Source: Terfezia claveryi (taxonomy: Eukaryota; Ascomycota; Pezizomycetes; Pezizales; Pezizaceae). Taken from it: DNA of 64,000 bases. Location of the stretch: contig WHUX01000012.1 in the NCBI GenBank assembly GCA_015179025.1, positions 1 through 64,000 on the forward strand, given 5' to 3'. Shown piece by piece: positions 45,875 to 58,058 of the stretch. Position numbers and translations under genes: made by a program. The number at the start of each line of letters is the position of its first letter. Position 1 is the first letter of the stretch. The notes beneath the pieces are model-generated. The model saw nothing but the letters and a program-made list of their open reading frames with translations. It searched no databases and was not told the DNA's origin.

Positions 45875-48136
45875 CTAATCCAAGGCAATAGGATTTTGGT
45901 CACTGTGACCTTCGGAGCCGAGCGGCCACGCTTGAAAGTTGTCTTGGGCCCACTGCATTTGCTGTAGGAATTGGTAAGGTGGGATCAGCTGATTCCCAGT
46001 CAGTGACATATAGGATATATAGGACATGTGAATCCCACCCTGCTCAGGCATCCCCTGGAAATGCTGTTGTGAAAAATCCACCATGTGTTGACCATACATA
46101 GGACTGATGGTGGATTGTAGCTGCTCCATGCCTGACCCCATTTGGTTCCCTGGCTCGAAGAATGATTGCGGGCCATGAAGTTCCTGGCCACCGATATAGT
46201 CCTGGGTTGGGATGTTGAGATACTGGCTGAAGAATACTTGCTGGTCGTAGCCGTTCAAAATATTATCATTGCCAGAGATCTCATTGCCTTGACTACCAAT
46301 CAAGGAGCTGGATATTGCAGCGGGGATCGGATGTAGATGTATGGTATTATATATAGGATTGGCGCTACTACCTGGAAAATGCTGCTTCGGCTGATAATAT
46401 GGTGGCAATAGGGATAGATCTAACGGAGCTTGAAGGGTTCGTCCAGAGAAGCCAATGTCATCTGAAGGGCAACGAGCCGTGGGTACAGATGGGCTGGAGG
46501 CAGCGGACATTGGTACTGAGGCAGCTTGCTGAATAGCGCCCGGCTGCTGTATGCTGCGAGAAGGAGATCTAGAATCATGAAGTGGGGACATCGGTGCCAT
46601 TAAGGGAAATTGTGGCACGCTCGGTGATAGCATCAGCGGAGATGCCTTTATTGGCATAGGTTCTGAGAGATTTATACCATTTCCAAGAACCGCAGTTGCC
46701 AGACAGTCGTCTGACTCTGAACCTGCGGCATGTATATAAGTGCCTTCAGTATTTGTGCTAGCTCCGATGCTAGTAGCAGGGCCCATTTTGGGATTCCTTA
46801 GTGGAGGCATCTCCTGGGAAAGCCTCTTTTGCCAATGCTGTTCACTAGACTTGCCCAAGCTCTTATGTGTCTTAGCACTCTTCGGAGGAGGGCTCTCAAT
46901 AGTACCGGATGGAGCAGAGTCAACTGGAGTAGCGGTGGTGGGAGAAGGTAAAAGTGGAGTAGCCAAAGATAGCGCATTCTGGCAGTCTCTCACCAGGTTT
47001 GCAGATGATGAATGAGCAGAAGAGCTTGTATTGCAATGAAGTTTGGGGGTATTTCCTATCAGTGGGATACTAGAAACACCTTCGAGGTGATTGGCCTGGC
47101 TAATGCATAGGTTGAGCTGAACCCGCTGACTCGGTGACAGCGCTGCAAGGTTTGCTTTTCTTATCCTGAGAAGAAACTGGGAATGTGTCTTGGAAATAGA
47201 GTTCGCTGTTTTCTGAGAAGATGCCCTCGAATTCTGTTGATTTGGGGCCAAAGCAGTATATTTAGATCCTGTTGATCCCTTTAATTACCCTACGTTAATG
47301 ATACATTTCTAACATCATGAAGAGATGTTCCTGAGACTTACATTGAACTGGATTGGATGGTGTATTATACCAGACCCCTTCAAACTAGAATCCCATTTAC
47401 TGGGTCCTGCTCCACCAATGCCTACCGGAGATGGTATCCCTCTTAATAGATTTTGCTCTATGGGGCCCACAGTAAGAGATTCCGCAATTGTTGCTCCAAC
47501 TTCAGAATATGTGCCTGGAATAGCCCTTCTCTTCCCTTTGTTTTTGCCTCCTCGCTTTGCCACAGCACTGTCCTCTGAAAATTTTCTTTTTCTATTGGAG
47601 GTGGGCCCATTAGTGTTTACTGGGGCTGGATTATCGGGTGGAGAAGGCGGCTGACTTAGGCGGCTTGAGGTTTCCTGCAGAAAAAAGGGCGTGGACTGTG
47701 GAGTATTAGCTGCGACGGAGGAGGATGGCTGGACGCTTGGTGCAGGAGCAGGAAGGAGACTGCGTTGACCCGAGGACTTCTTTTGAAGTCCCAACTTCTC
47801 CACAGCCTTTCTTCGTTCGCTTTCTTCTACAAGAGAACAAACTTTGTCGAAGAAAGAGCGCGATACATTTATGGGCCATGATGTAGAGAGGCTAATGAAT
47901 CTAGAGTCGTTTGTATTAGCAGCTATGGCTTCTCTGACCCCCATAATTGCTTGCTGATAATTCTGCGGTTCCTGGTTTCTGTTTCCTAAACCCAACCACC
48001 ATCTGGCTCGGTCAACAATCCCCTCTAGGATCTTTCCCTTCCCTTGCCAGGTGATCTGTATTTCCGTGAGGCCTTCGACATTGAATGCGCTTCCAAACTC
48101 CTCTAAGAGCCGTTGATATCGGAGTTCCTGTGACAT
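45875..48136 (-). CDS. Unrecognised Ser/Pro/Gln-rich nuclear-type protein
   Basis: CDS complement(join(45875..47278, 47342..48136)), 732 aa, with one 63 nt phase-0 intron (GTAAGT to TTAAAG). Residues 1-115 look folded (ITWQGKGKILEGIVDRARWW, SFFDKVCSLVEESERRKAVE) and are probably helical. Next come a Pro/Ser linker, a basic nuclear-localisation-like stretch (NRKRKF and GGKNKGKRRAIPG, about 183-212), and then 500 residues of Ser/Pro/Gln-rich low complexity ending in a Q/G/M-rich tail. This make-up suits a transcription cofactor, but I recognise no family. The 5' splice site gives clean phase-0 continuity, and the first exon would otherwise read only eight more codons. Confidence 0.7.
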
Positions 48137-49365
48137 GCTGTGACGAAAGAAACAAGAACTGAGTTCGGTATCGTGAATGCTGTTGGTGGTTTGAACTCCG
48201 TCAACTTAGAATCAATGACTGGAATGGCACAAGAGTAGAGAATAGAAGTGGATGGCAGAAAAAAGGTGAATCTGTGGAATTTAAATCGCCACCAGGGCGA
48301 TATATATGATGTAGACGTTTCTGAACACCGATAAAACGGAAAGAATGTATGTAAATAGACCACCGTTTGTCCGTCCAATAAGTTGCACACGATAGAGTAC
48401 CGGGCAGTAGGAAGGCAAGCAGCCTTGAGGCGGAAACCAGAGGTCGTACAACTGGCTCATATATCAGGCCATGGAGGCGATGAGCATGGAATTTCGTACT
48501 GCCACAGGTGTGACATGGTAGGCCCGGGTGCGCAACATTGGAGGATTCTCGGCGCCCCTTCTTCCTCCTGCCTTCGTGGGGAGTGGTATAGACCCAAAAT
48601 TTATGTGCGAGCGCAGGCCAATAGGCCTACCGCGATAGTCTGAATGCACCCGCTGCGGTTACCATACTAGAGAACCTAAGTTTCACTCTCCGTACCCCCA
48701 AATACGTAGATATAGGACATTGAATAACTTCAGGCCGGCGAGGCAAGCTCATGCAGCCCCAGTGTTGTCGCCAGCAGAAACTGCAATGGCCCACACGACC
48801 CAAGTCCCTGGTTTGCCATATCTGAAACAGATGGTGTAATATTTGTGCCCTGGTTCTCTTATGTGTGCCACGGCTTCGTACTGAAATATCGGAAGGGCTA
48901 TCTGGAAAGCTATCTTGTAAAATGCAGAATTCTTAAATATACATGCATCAGTATAGAATCTCGCTCCCAGAAATGATAACTTTCTCCTATACATTAGTAG
49001 CAATAATAAAAGATATAATAGGAGCCTAGTTTGGCTACCACTTTAGAGATTGTTCCAAGCTTTGGAGTCATGTCACTTACCAACTGCGAAGCTTGTCAAG
49101 TGCTATCCAAGTGTGCATTCAAATTCTGAAGGTACTTCTAGTGTAAACCCAGGCGCACAAGCTGCCGGCATGAATTTGTCATTTCACCCCATCTTCATAG
49201 CCAAATATACTCGTAAAACCAATATACTACCTGTTTCTGTGTGTCCTCAGGGTGATATGATATGTAGTCTGATGTTGCAACCGACTAGCACCTCTAATGG
49301 TATTGAAGGCTGGGGCCCCATTTGAGAGCATATCCAGAGCCATTTGAATGCCATTTCAAAGCCGC
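48137..49365. other. Intergenic, no gene seen
   Basis: Upstream region of the preceding minus-strand gene and downstream of the small gene that follows. No feature is recognised. Confidence 0.55.
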
Positions 49366-49828
49366 CTATTCCTCCAATGTCCTCCTGGGCTTCTTCCTAT
49401 TTCTACCGGATTCGTCTTCTTCAAAAACTAACTCTCGCGATCTTTCAAAATTCATGGCCGCGGGTACCCTAGGGCGTTCAGGAAGAATGTTTGTATTCAG
49501 TTCAGTAAGATCGCACTCATGTTGAGGTGCTTTTGGCACAGAAACAGCTTGAGAGATAATTGTTTGTTGGTGGAATGTAAGTGCTAAATAAAGAGTTGGT
49601 TAGCAAAACCACTATTATATGTTATAACTATTGGAATAATAATAACTGACTTTGCTTACAAGCTGGATCCCTCCCCCGGATCAAGATAACTTCCTTTGGC
49701 CTATTTGTGAATTTGCAGGCGGGCTTTTTCAGAAGAATCTTCGTTTTCTTTTTGACTTGTGCGTATTGATGATTATGATTGAATTCAGGTTTGTCAATTG
49801 CCTTGAATTCCACCTTTGATGAGGACAT
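49366..49828 (-). CDS. Small unrecognised protein, 128 aa
   Basis: CDS complement(join(49366..49583, 49660..49828)), with a 76 nt intron (GTAAGC to ATTTAG). The N-terminus is basic (QVKKKTKILLKKPACKF); the C-terminus has ERPRVPAAMNFERSRELVFEEDESGRNRKKPRRTLEE, quoted here only as its shape: an acidic patch followed by a KKPRR nuclear-localisation-like motif. Splicing extends the frame by 72 codons, which supports a real gene. Function unknown. It is divergent from the histone deacetylase gene, with 650 bp between starts. Confidence 0.55.
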
Positions 49829-50478
49829 GACTGGTGGGTGAAATCGCCTGGCTGGATGGTAGTTCAGAATGTCGTCCTAGAATGAGGCTCATTCTGAGAC
49901 AACCTGGGAGGTGAGCGCCTAGTCTCGTTTCGAAACGTGAGACTCGAAACTGGGGTAGGATTAGCCTGCACAACCACCCCTTAACGGGAATATATATTAA
50001 ACAATAGAATTATAAGGCCCAATCCCCCCTAGGAGCGTAACCAGACTATCAGGAGCGGTCGGGTTCGAGACTACTGTAAGGCTCAACGTACTCTATAGCC
50101 TACGAGGGGCTAGTGCAAGCCAGACTACTCTGTAGCGGAGGAGACTACTCTGTAGTCTGTGGTATTCTACAAGTGGGGCCAGATCTTTGTAAGTATGCAC
50201 ACTATTGTCGTCGCCATGGCATAGACTTATGTGCATTATATGTATGTATGTATGTACATAGATGAGTAATCAGCCACGGCCTGTCCATGATAGTTTCCTT
50301 CAAGTACTTAGCGTTCTAGTCTCGAACCCGACCGCTCCTAGGGAGGTTAGCGTTCCGCAGTTTGTCCCCCACCGCCACACCACGATCCGCTTGCAAGTCC
50401 AGTTCCGCCTGCAAAGCACTTTTTGTACCTGATCTCGTGAGAAAATTCACAACGTCCGTCGCCCATACACCAGCAACG
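49829..50478. promoter_or_regulatory. Divergent promoter between the small gene and RPD3, carrying an inverted-repeat element
   Basis: Contains an inverted repeat with 23 bp arms (50051-50073 and 50317-50339), an inner inverted pair CAGACTAC/GTAGTCTG (50121-50159), and (ATGT)n near 50240. Confidence 0.6.
50051..50339. mobile_element. MITE-like 289 bp inverted-repeat element
   Basis: The arms AGGAGCGGTCGGGTTCGAGA-CTA and its complement are perfect over 23 bp. The target duplication is not clear. No coding capacity. Confidence 0.65.
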
Positions 50479-52808
50479 ATGGCATACGCAGGAGTACCAA
50501 TCGACAATCCGTTCCAGATGAATGGGAGCGGGAACGCAGGAAAACGGGTCGCTTATGTAGGTGAGCCCTTGGTTTCCGCTTGAATGAATGAAACAAGAGG
50601 ATTGGATCTTTCGATGCCAGTGAGTGTAGGCGATCGATCCAATCCTCCGAAGTGAGGTGCCTGAAGTTCCACAAATGAAAATGCTAACACCTTATAGTTC
50701 TACGACTGTAGGTCAATCTATCATTCTCATAGCGACTTCTCGGCCATGGGTTTTGAAGGAAGGCTGGAAAACCAAATTGCTGACTAGTTCCTGATCTCTT
50801 GCGTGGTAGCTGATGTGGGGTATGTTCAATTACTTTCTCCGCTGGATGAATTTCACTGACCTGAGATGTAGGAACTACGCGTACGTTGCCGGACATCCCA
50901 TGAAGCCCCATCGAATTCGAATGACACATTCTTTGATTATGAACTATGGGCTGTACAAGAAAATGGAAATTTATGTACGTTGTTGGAATAAAGCATTATT
51001 AATTTCGATTAATCTAACCATTGTTACACTAAAGCGAGCAAAGCCTGCCACGAAACATGAGATGTGTCAATTTCACACTGACGAATATGTCGACTTTTTG
51101 TCAAAAGTTACTCCAGACAACATGGACCAATACGCAAAAGAACAAGGAAAATATAACGTCGGTGACGACTGTCCAGTCTTCGACGGATTATTCGAGTTTT
51201 GTGGAATATCGGGAGGTGGGAGTATGGAGGGGGCTGCAAGACTGAATCGAGGGAAATGCGACATTGCCATTAATTGGAGTGGAGGACTGCATCACGCAAA
51301 GAAGAGTGAGGCCAGTGGATTCTGCTACATCAATGGTAAATCTGTCGTCTTTTTTATAATATATGGGCTTGCTAACGTATTGATAGACATTGTCCTTGGT
51401 ATCATTGAGCTGCTCAGATATAAGCAAAGGGTGCTCTATATAGATATCGATGTTCATCATGGTGATGGTGTTGAGGAGGCATTCTATACGACTGACCGCG
51501 TCATGACTGTTTCCTTCCATAAGTACGGAGAATACTTTCCTGGAACAGGAGAGCTCCGTGATATTGGGGTTGGCGCTGGAAAGTACTATGCTGTGAATTT
51601 CCCGCTAAGAGATGGGATTACAGACAGTACCTACAAGTCCGTCTTTGAGCCCGTTATTGGCGCGGTTATGGAATGGTATCGACCAGATGCAGTTGTTTTA
51701 CAATGCGGTGCTGATTCGCTCAGCGGTGATCGATTGGGTTGCTTCAACCTCTCAATGAAAGGACATGCTAACTGCGTTGGCTATGTCAAGAGCTTTAATT
51801 TACCAACTTTGGTTCTCGGGGGTGGTGGCTATACGATGCGTAATGTTGCGAGGGCATGGACATATGAAACTGGAATACTAGTAGGGAAGGAAGTTGGGCC
51901 ACAGCTCCCATACAGTGACTTCTATGAAGTATATCCTGCTATATTCCTCTTCGTGAATACCACTAACGACCATGTAGTACTTTGGGCCTGACTATGAGCT
52001 TGATGTTCGCCCATCAAACATGGAAAACCTAAATTCCAAGGAATACCTGGAAAAGATCCGTACTCAGGTTATCGAGAACCTGTCTCGAACCAAATTCGCC
52101 CCTTCCGTTCAGCTTACAGATGTCCCCCGAGATCCAGAAGGCTTCAACGAGGAAGACGGAATCCTTGATGACATGGAGGAGGACGGGGAAGGTGCAGATC
52201 GACGATATACTCAGAGACGGTGGGACCAGCGTGTGGCAAGAGAAGACGAGTTAAGTGACTCAGAAGATGAGGGGATGAATGGGCGGAGGGCAAACGGGGT
52301 AAAGCGAAGGAGGAATGAGAGGAGTTACCGTGAGACTGGTCAACAAAGCGGATCTGCCAGTGGAGTTGGTACTCCAGTGATCCCAACATCTGTACCTGAC
52401 CTCCAGGCAACCAAAATGACAAATGCCAACGAGGAGCCAACGGATGATATGGATATTGAAATTGATGAAGACTCTGTCCCAATCAGTTCTCTGAGGGATC
52501 CGCCAGACGAGAAGATTAGGGATAAAGTAACTGGAGCCGACGAGGACGAGGATGTTGATATGGGCGATGTAGCCGATAAACCGGTGGCTACAGGTGCCAA
52601 TATCGGTAAATCGGACACAGTCGACGGTGGGAAAACACAAGAGATGGAGGTTGATGATGCTGGCGCAGATCCGAAGGATAAGGAGAAGGAAGGGCCAGGT
52701 GCCATCATCAAGACTGAGGCGGGAGAGCCATCAAAACCGACATCACCAGCAGCTTCCAAGGAGGAGCCGGAGTCTGCCGCTCACGCTGACGCTGCAGCAA
52801 AACCGTGA
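50479..52808 (+). CDS. RPD3: Class I histone deacetylase RPD3
   Basis: CDS join(50479..50556, 50698..50711, 50872..50974, 51035..51335, 51387..51928, 51978..52808), 622 aa. The zinc-dependent deacetylase of the Rpd3L/Rpd3S and related complexes. Visible motifs: [37 protein letters not shown] with the catalytic His pair, [15 protein letters not shown] with the metal ligands, [11 protein letters not shown], and LVLGGGGYT. The catalytic domain covers about residues 25-390; the remaining acidic tail ([12 protein letters not shown]) is longer than in yeast. Exon 2 is only 14 nt. The joins at exons 2/3 give YFYDCRNYAY where the family has YFYDSDVGNYAY, so that junction is uncertain. Other joins are clean (IN-DIVLG, DFYE-YFGPDYE). 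Confidence 0.9.
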
Positions 52809-53119
52809 GGACATTCTACATGATCCCGATCTCCAGTTCCTCTACAATCTTGCTCGCTGATAATACCTAATGTTGGAGTGGGACATAATACTCCATTTTT
52901 GTCATACTTTGTCCTTTATTTTGGATTCGCTATCTTCTTTCCTTGCCCCAAACGCGAAAAGAAGCAAAGCGAGGTGTTCAGGGTCAATGTTTTCCTGTGA
53001 ATGTAATGTAGTTTTCTTAGTTTTCTTTATTGGGCATTTTTGTACTTTTATAATTGGATTATTGAGTCGTCACATGACCGCCAAGAGTTCATTGTCCTCA
53101 AGTGACTTGTACTCGTCGT

Positions 53120-53127
53120 AACCCTAA
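53120..53127 (+). promoter_or_regulatory. Telobox 1 (AACCCTAA)
   Basis: Exact AACCCTAA. This is the Tbf1-type site known from ribosomal-protein promoters in many ascomycetes. Confidence 0.7.
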
Positions 53128-53157
53128 GCCAAGATTTTACCTTCCCACACTTTCTCA

Positions 53158-53165
53158 AACCCTAA
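53158..53165 (+). promoter_or_regulatory. Telobox 2 (AACCCTAA)
   Basis: Second exact copy, same orientation, 38 bp after the first. Confidence 0.7.
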
Positions 53166-53293
53166 GCGTCCACAAAGCATCGAAGGTAATTGATGGAACC
53201 CCAACTAAGACGAATTACGACGACAAGCCCGTACGACACCCAACGCCAAAGCGACTTATTCCCCGGTTTTTTTCATCAAAGCAATAATTCGAG

Positions 53294-54933
<1,640 letters not shown>

Positions 54934-56523
54934 ATGGTGTCTCTCAAGCCCTTCCTCACCACGGTGTATCTCTCCATTATATTGCCCCTGGCCGTGATCA
55001 GCTCAACATACCTCTTCCTCTATCCCCTCTGGCACCAATGTTCCTTCCCGGACGTCGCTCCGTCAGGACCAATCAGTGCGACCCAGCCGAAACTCGCTCC
55101 ATTCCGGCTCCTCACCCTCGCGGATCCGCAGATTGAAGGCGACACTAGGCTTATCCGGATAAAGCTTCGAATGCCAGCAGGAAGCTGGCGGGATATCCCC
55201 GATGCGTTGCAAGCAACGGACTGGACTCGGCTACGGAAGGTGACGGGGGAAACGCTGGATAGGGCCGTGTTATGGGGAATGTATGCGCAGAAGTGGGTGG
55301 ATATCTGGGGGAATGATTTATACCTTGCGCATATCTTTAGGACGATGTATTGGTGGACGAAGCCGAGCCATGTCACGGTTTTGGGAGACTTGCTTAGCAG
55401 CCATTGGATTGGGGATGAGGAGTTCTATCGTAGAGCGAGGAGGTTTTATAATGTCATTTTTAGGGGGATGGAGAAGGTTGAGTGTGATGAGAATGGAGTG
55501 GTTACGGCGGAAGGGGTCGATTGGTCAAAGAAGGTTATGAATGTCGTTGGGAATCACGATGTTGGCTACGCGGGGGATATGACAAAAGAGCGTATTGCCA
55601 GGTTCTCGGATGCGTTTGGAGATCCGAATTACATCTGGGAATGGACTCCCCCAGGCCCACCCGAGAACTTCACATACCCTCCACCTCCACCTGGTTCTGA
55701 TGAGGATGCGGAAACGGATAGTACACCACCAGTCTTGAGGATTATTGTTCTAAACTCCTTGGCTCTAGATAAACCCCTCTGGGACTCTTCCCTGGCTGAC
55801 GCAGCATTCGACCTCGTCAACCACTCGCTGGAAACAAAACTCCCCTCTCCCCATCAAGGGACATTGTTGCTCACACATATACCCTTCTATAAGCCCGCGG
55901 GGGTCTGCACTGATGGACCCAGTTTCGACTACTACACATCCAACTTCGGCTCAGGTGTCAAATCCCAAAACCACCTCAGCGACACCAACACACAGCGTCT
56001 CCTCGGAATCTTCGGTATGCCCAGCGGCACAACCGACATGTCTCTGCGCCGAAAATCCAAAGGCCTAGTCATGACCGGCCACGACCACCCCGGCTGCGAC
56101 GTCTGGCACTATTGGGCGGAGCAAAACCCCGGCGAGCCTCAAACTACTGGCGAGTGGTCTGTGCTCGAATTCGCAAACAAACCACACATGGATGAAGGGC
56201 TCCGAAAAGCTGCCGCTAGAGGAGCCCTAGGTAACGGCGGGGAGGATTACACGTTTGAGGGGGTGAGAGAGGTTACGGTTAGGAGTATGATGGGGGAGTT
56301 TAGTGGGAATGTGGGTCTACTGAGTGTGTGGTTTGATTGGGATAGGATGGAGTGGAGGTTTGAGTATGGGACTTGTGAGTTGGGAGTGCAGCATTTGTGG
56401 TGGGGGACATATATTACATTGTTTATTGCGGTGATTGGAGGAGTGGTGCTGGGGGGGTGGCATTTGGTGGGGGCGGCGTTAGGCAGAACGAGGGAGGTGC
56501 TAATGGAGAAGAAGACGCAGTAA
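54934..56523 (+). CDS. TED1: TED1/CDC1-family metallophosphoesterase, ER membrane
   Basis: A single exon, 529 aa from the ATG at 54934. The family (yeast Ted1/Cdc1, mammalian MPPE1) removes ethanolamine phosphate from GPI anchors in the ER. A signal-anchor helix lies at about residues 9-31. The calcineurin-like metal motifs are complete: ADPQ (63-66), GDLLSSHW (151-158), GNHD (206-209), LLTHIPFY (312-319) and GHDH (382-385). A second membrane helix at about 487-510 (TLFIAVIGGVVLGGW) precedes a short cytosolic tail ending K-K-T-Q, a dilysine ER-retrieval signal. Which of the two yeast paralogues it matches more closely cannot be told by eye. Confidence 0.9.
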   Translation: MVSLKPFLTTVYLSIILPLAVISSTYLFLYPLWHQCSFPDVAPSGPISATQPKLAPFRLLTLADPQIEGDTRLIRIKLRMPAGSWRDIPDALQATDWTRLRKVTGETLDRAVLWGMYAQKWVDIWGNDLYLAHIFRTMYWWTKPSHVTVLGDLLSSHWIGDEEFYRRARRFYNVIFRGMEKVECDENGVVTAEGVDWSKKVMNVVGNHDVGYAGDMTKERIARFSDAFGDPNYIWEWTPPGPPENFTYPPPPPGSDEDAETDSTPPVLRIIVLNSLALDKPLWDSSLADAAFDLVNHSLETKLPSPHQGTLLLTHIPFYKPAGVCTDGPSFDYYTSNFGSGVKSQNHLSDTNTQRLLGIFGMPSGTTDMSLRRKSKGLVMTGHDHPGCDVWHYWAEQNPGEPQTTGEWSVLEFANKPHMDEGLRKAAARGALGNGGEDYTFEGVREVTVRSMMGEFSGNVGLLSVWFDWDRMEWRFEYGTCELGVQHLWWGTYITLFIAVIGGVVLGGWHLVGAALGRTREVLMEKKTQ

Positions 56524-58058
56524 ATAGGAGGAAAGGGGTAGTTAGAAGGAGAAAGAAGGTAATATGTTGGGCATTTGGAGGCAGTGGCATAGGTTGGAGT
56601 ATGTTCTTCGTTTTGTTTCAGTTCCTTGTTTGCATATAAGGATTCCCTAGGCTTATTATCATGATATAGTCGTTTTGATACCACTTATGTGTATACCTTT
56701 TGTCACCTATCATTCCATGCGAAAAAAAAAGACTACCCACTGAAGCTCTTTCACGAAACATGTGCAGAAAATCAGAAGAAAAGAGAAAAGAAAAAAAAAA
56801 AGGCTGTATAGTAAGTGAGCTACGAGATTCTAACATCGCAACATCACACTATGATATTCAACTCTCTAACGCTCCTAGTTTTATCGCTGCCTGGGAAGAT
56901 TTTTTTTTTTTTGTCCCATCATACTCGAACTATGTTCAATTTTTCCATCTGAGAGAGGTAAGAACAGAAACACACTACCAATATTAATAACTACATCTCT
57001 ATCTCCTCACATCCATCAAACCGCGCACCTCAACCCTGCTAGCCATTATTGGCCATTCACTGGTATACACCGCTCCTCGCCCCGGGCTGCTCAAACTCCG
57101 GTTATGCCCAATGGCCCGACCCCAACATGATTTCTCTTTTCAGACTGCCTCCTGGACATAACATCCAATAGTTCTCTTGCCCACCACATCCCTCCCATCA
57201 AAGCCCAACCCCCCACCTTCCTCTTCATCCCAGTTGGGGACTCGAATCCACAATTACTATTTACCTCTCACAGCTATATAACAATATACGCATACTACTT
57301 TTTTCTAGTCCCAGTCTATCTCCAACTGCTGCCGGAAAGCCAGGCCTCCGGCCCCAGCAACCTTAACCGACGTTTTGACTGCCTGCACCCAGGTCACACC
57401 CCTCATATTTCGCCCTCTCCGCTGGCGGTAATGTGTGTTGAAGCAACTGGCATGGCATTTATATGCCACCAACTCGTGGGGTGGATAGTGAAAAAGTTTT
57501 GGAGTTGAGCTGCAAGGTGTGTCTACCAAGAAACTCATTGATTGTCTGGGGGCGAGTAAAGGTTTCAGGATTCTTAGATCTAAGGGTTGTTGTATGGTTA
57601 ATTTTGTAAAAGAAGATGTTGTTTTATTAAAGAGAGAGAAGAGTAAGTCCTGCTAGATGTGCTCAGTGATAGAATACATTTTGACATCTTGGCATTCACC
57701 GCTGTGCTTCACCGCCTTGGTAAGTTCGAATCCTGAAGTCAAGTAATAAGCTATAAATATTCTACATCAATAAAAGCCGGGAATTTAAATATGACACTAG
57801 GGATATAAGATTACTAAGTTAGGTGTGACATTGGAAAAACAACTAAGAGCGCCCCTACTTACCCTCCCCAATAAGAAACGGGCAGGTATGAAAAAATCAT
57901 TGAAACGCCCAAAGCAATCAACATAAGACACAAGCAATACGCATAGTGAGAGAAACCCTCAACAAACCAGTAAACCAAAAAAACCAAGGTAGTGGCATTA
58001 AGGTCGCTAAGTTTTCTGACATTAAACATCAATTAACCCTTTCCCCTCTAACCTCCGC
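56524..58058. other. Intergenic between convergent genes
   Basis: Homopolymer runs (A or T, 9-14) near 56725, 56785 and 56902. A 77-codon minus-strand frame at 57305-57538 is Cys/His-containing but unsupported. No gene is assigned. Confidence 0.6.

Larger units (their letters stand above)
52809..53293 (+). promoter_or_regulatory. RPD3 3' UTR and uL14 promoter
   Basis: The spacer between tandem genes. Two AACCCTAA boxes lie at 53120-53127 and 53158-53165, 129-174 bp before the uL14 ATG. Confidence 0.7.

Noticed and set aside
57305..57538. 77-codon minus-strand frame with several Cys and His
   Set aside because: Spacing does not match a known zinc finger and there is no splice or family support.
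57715..57745. GTTCGAATCC resembling a tRNA T-loop
   Set aside because: No acceptor, D arm or anticodon stem pairs around it.
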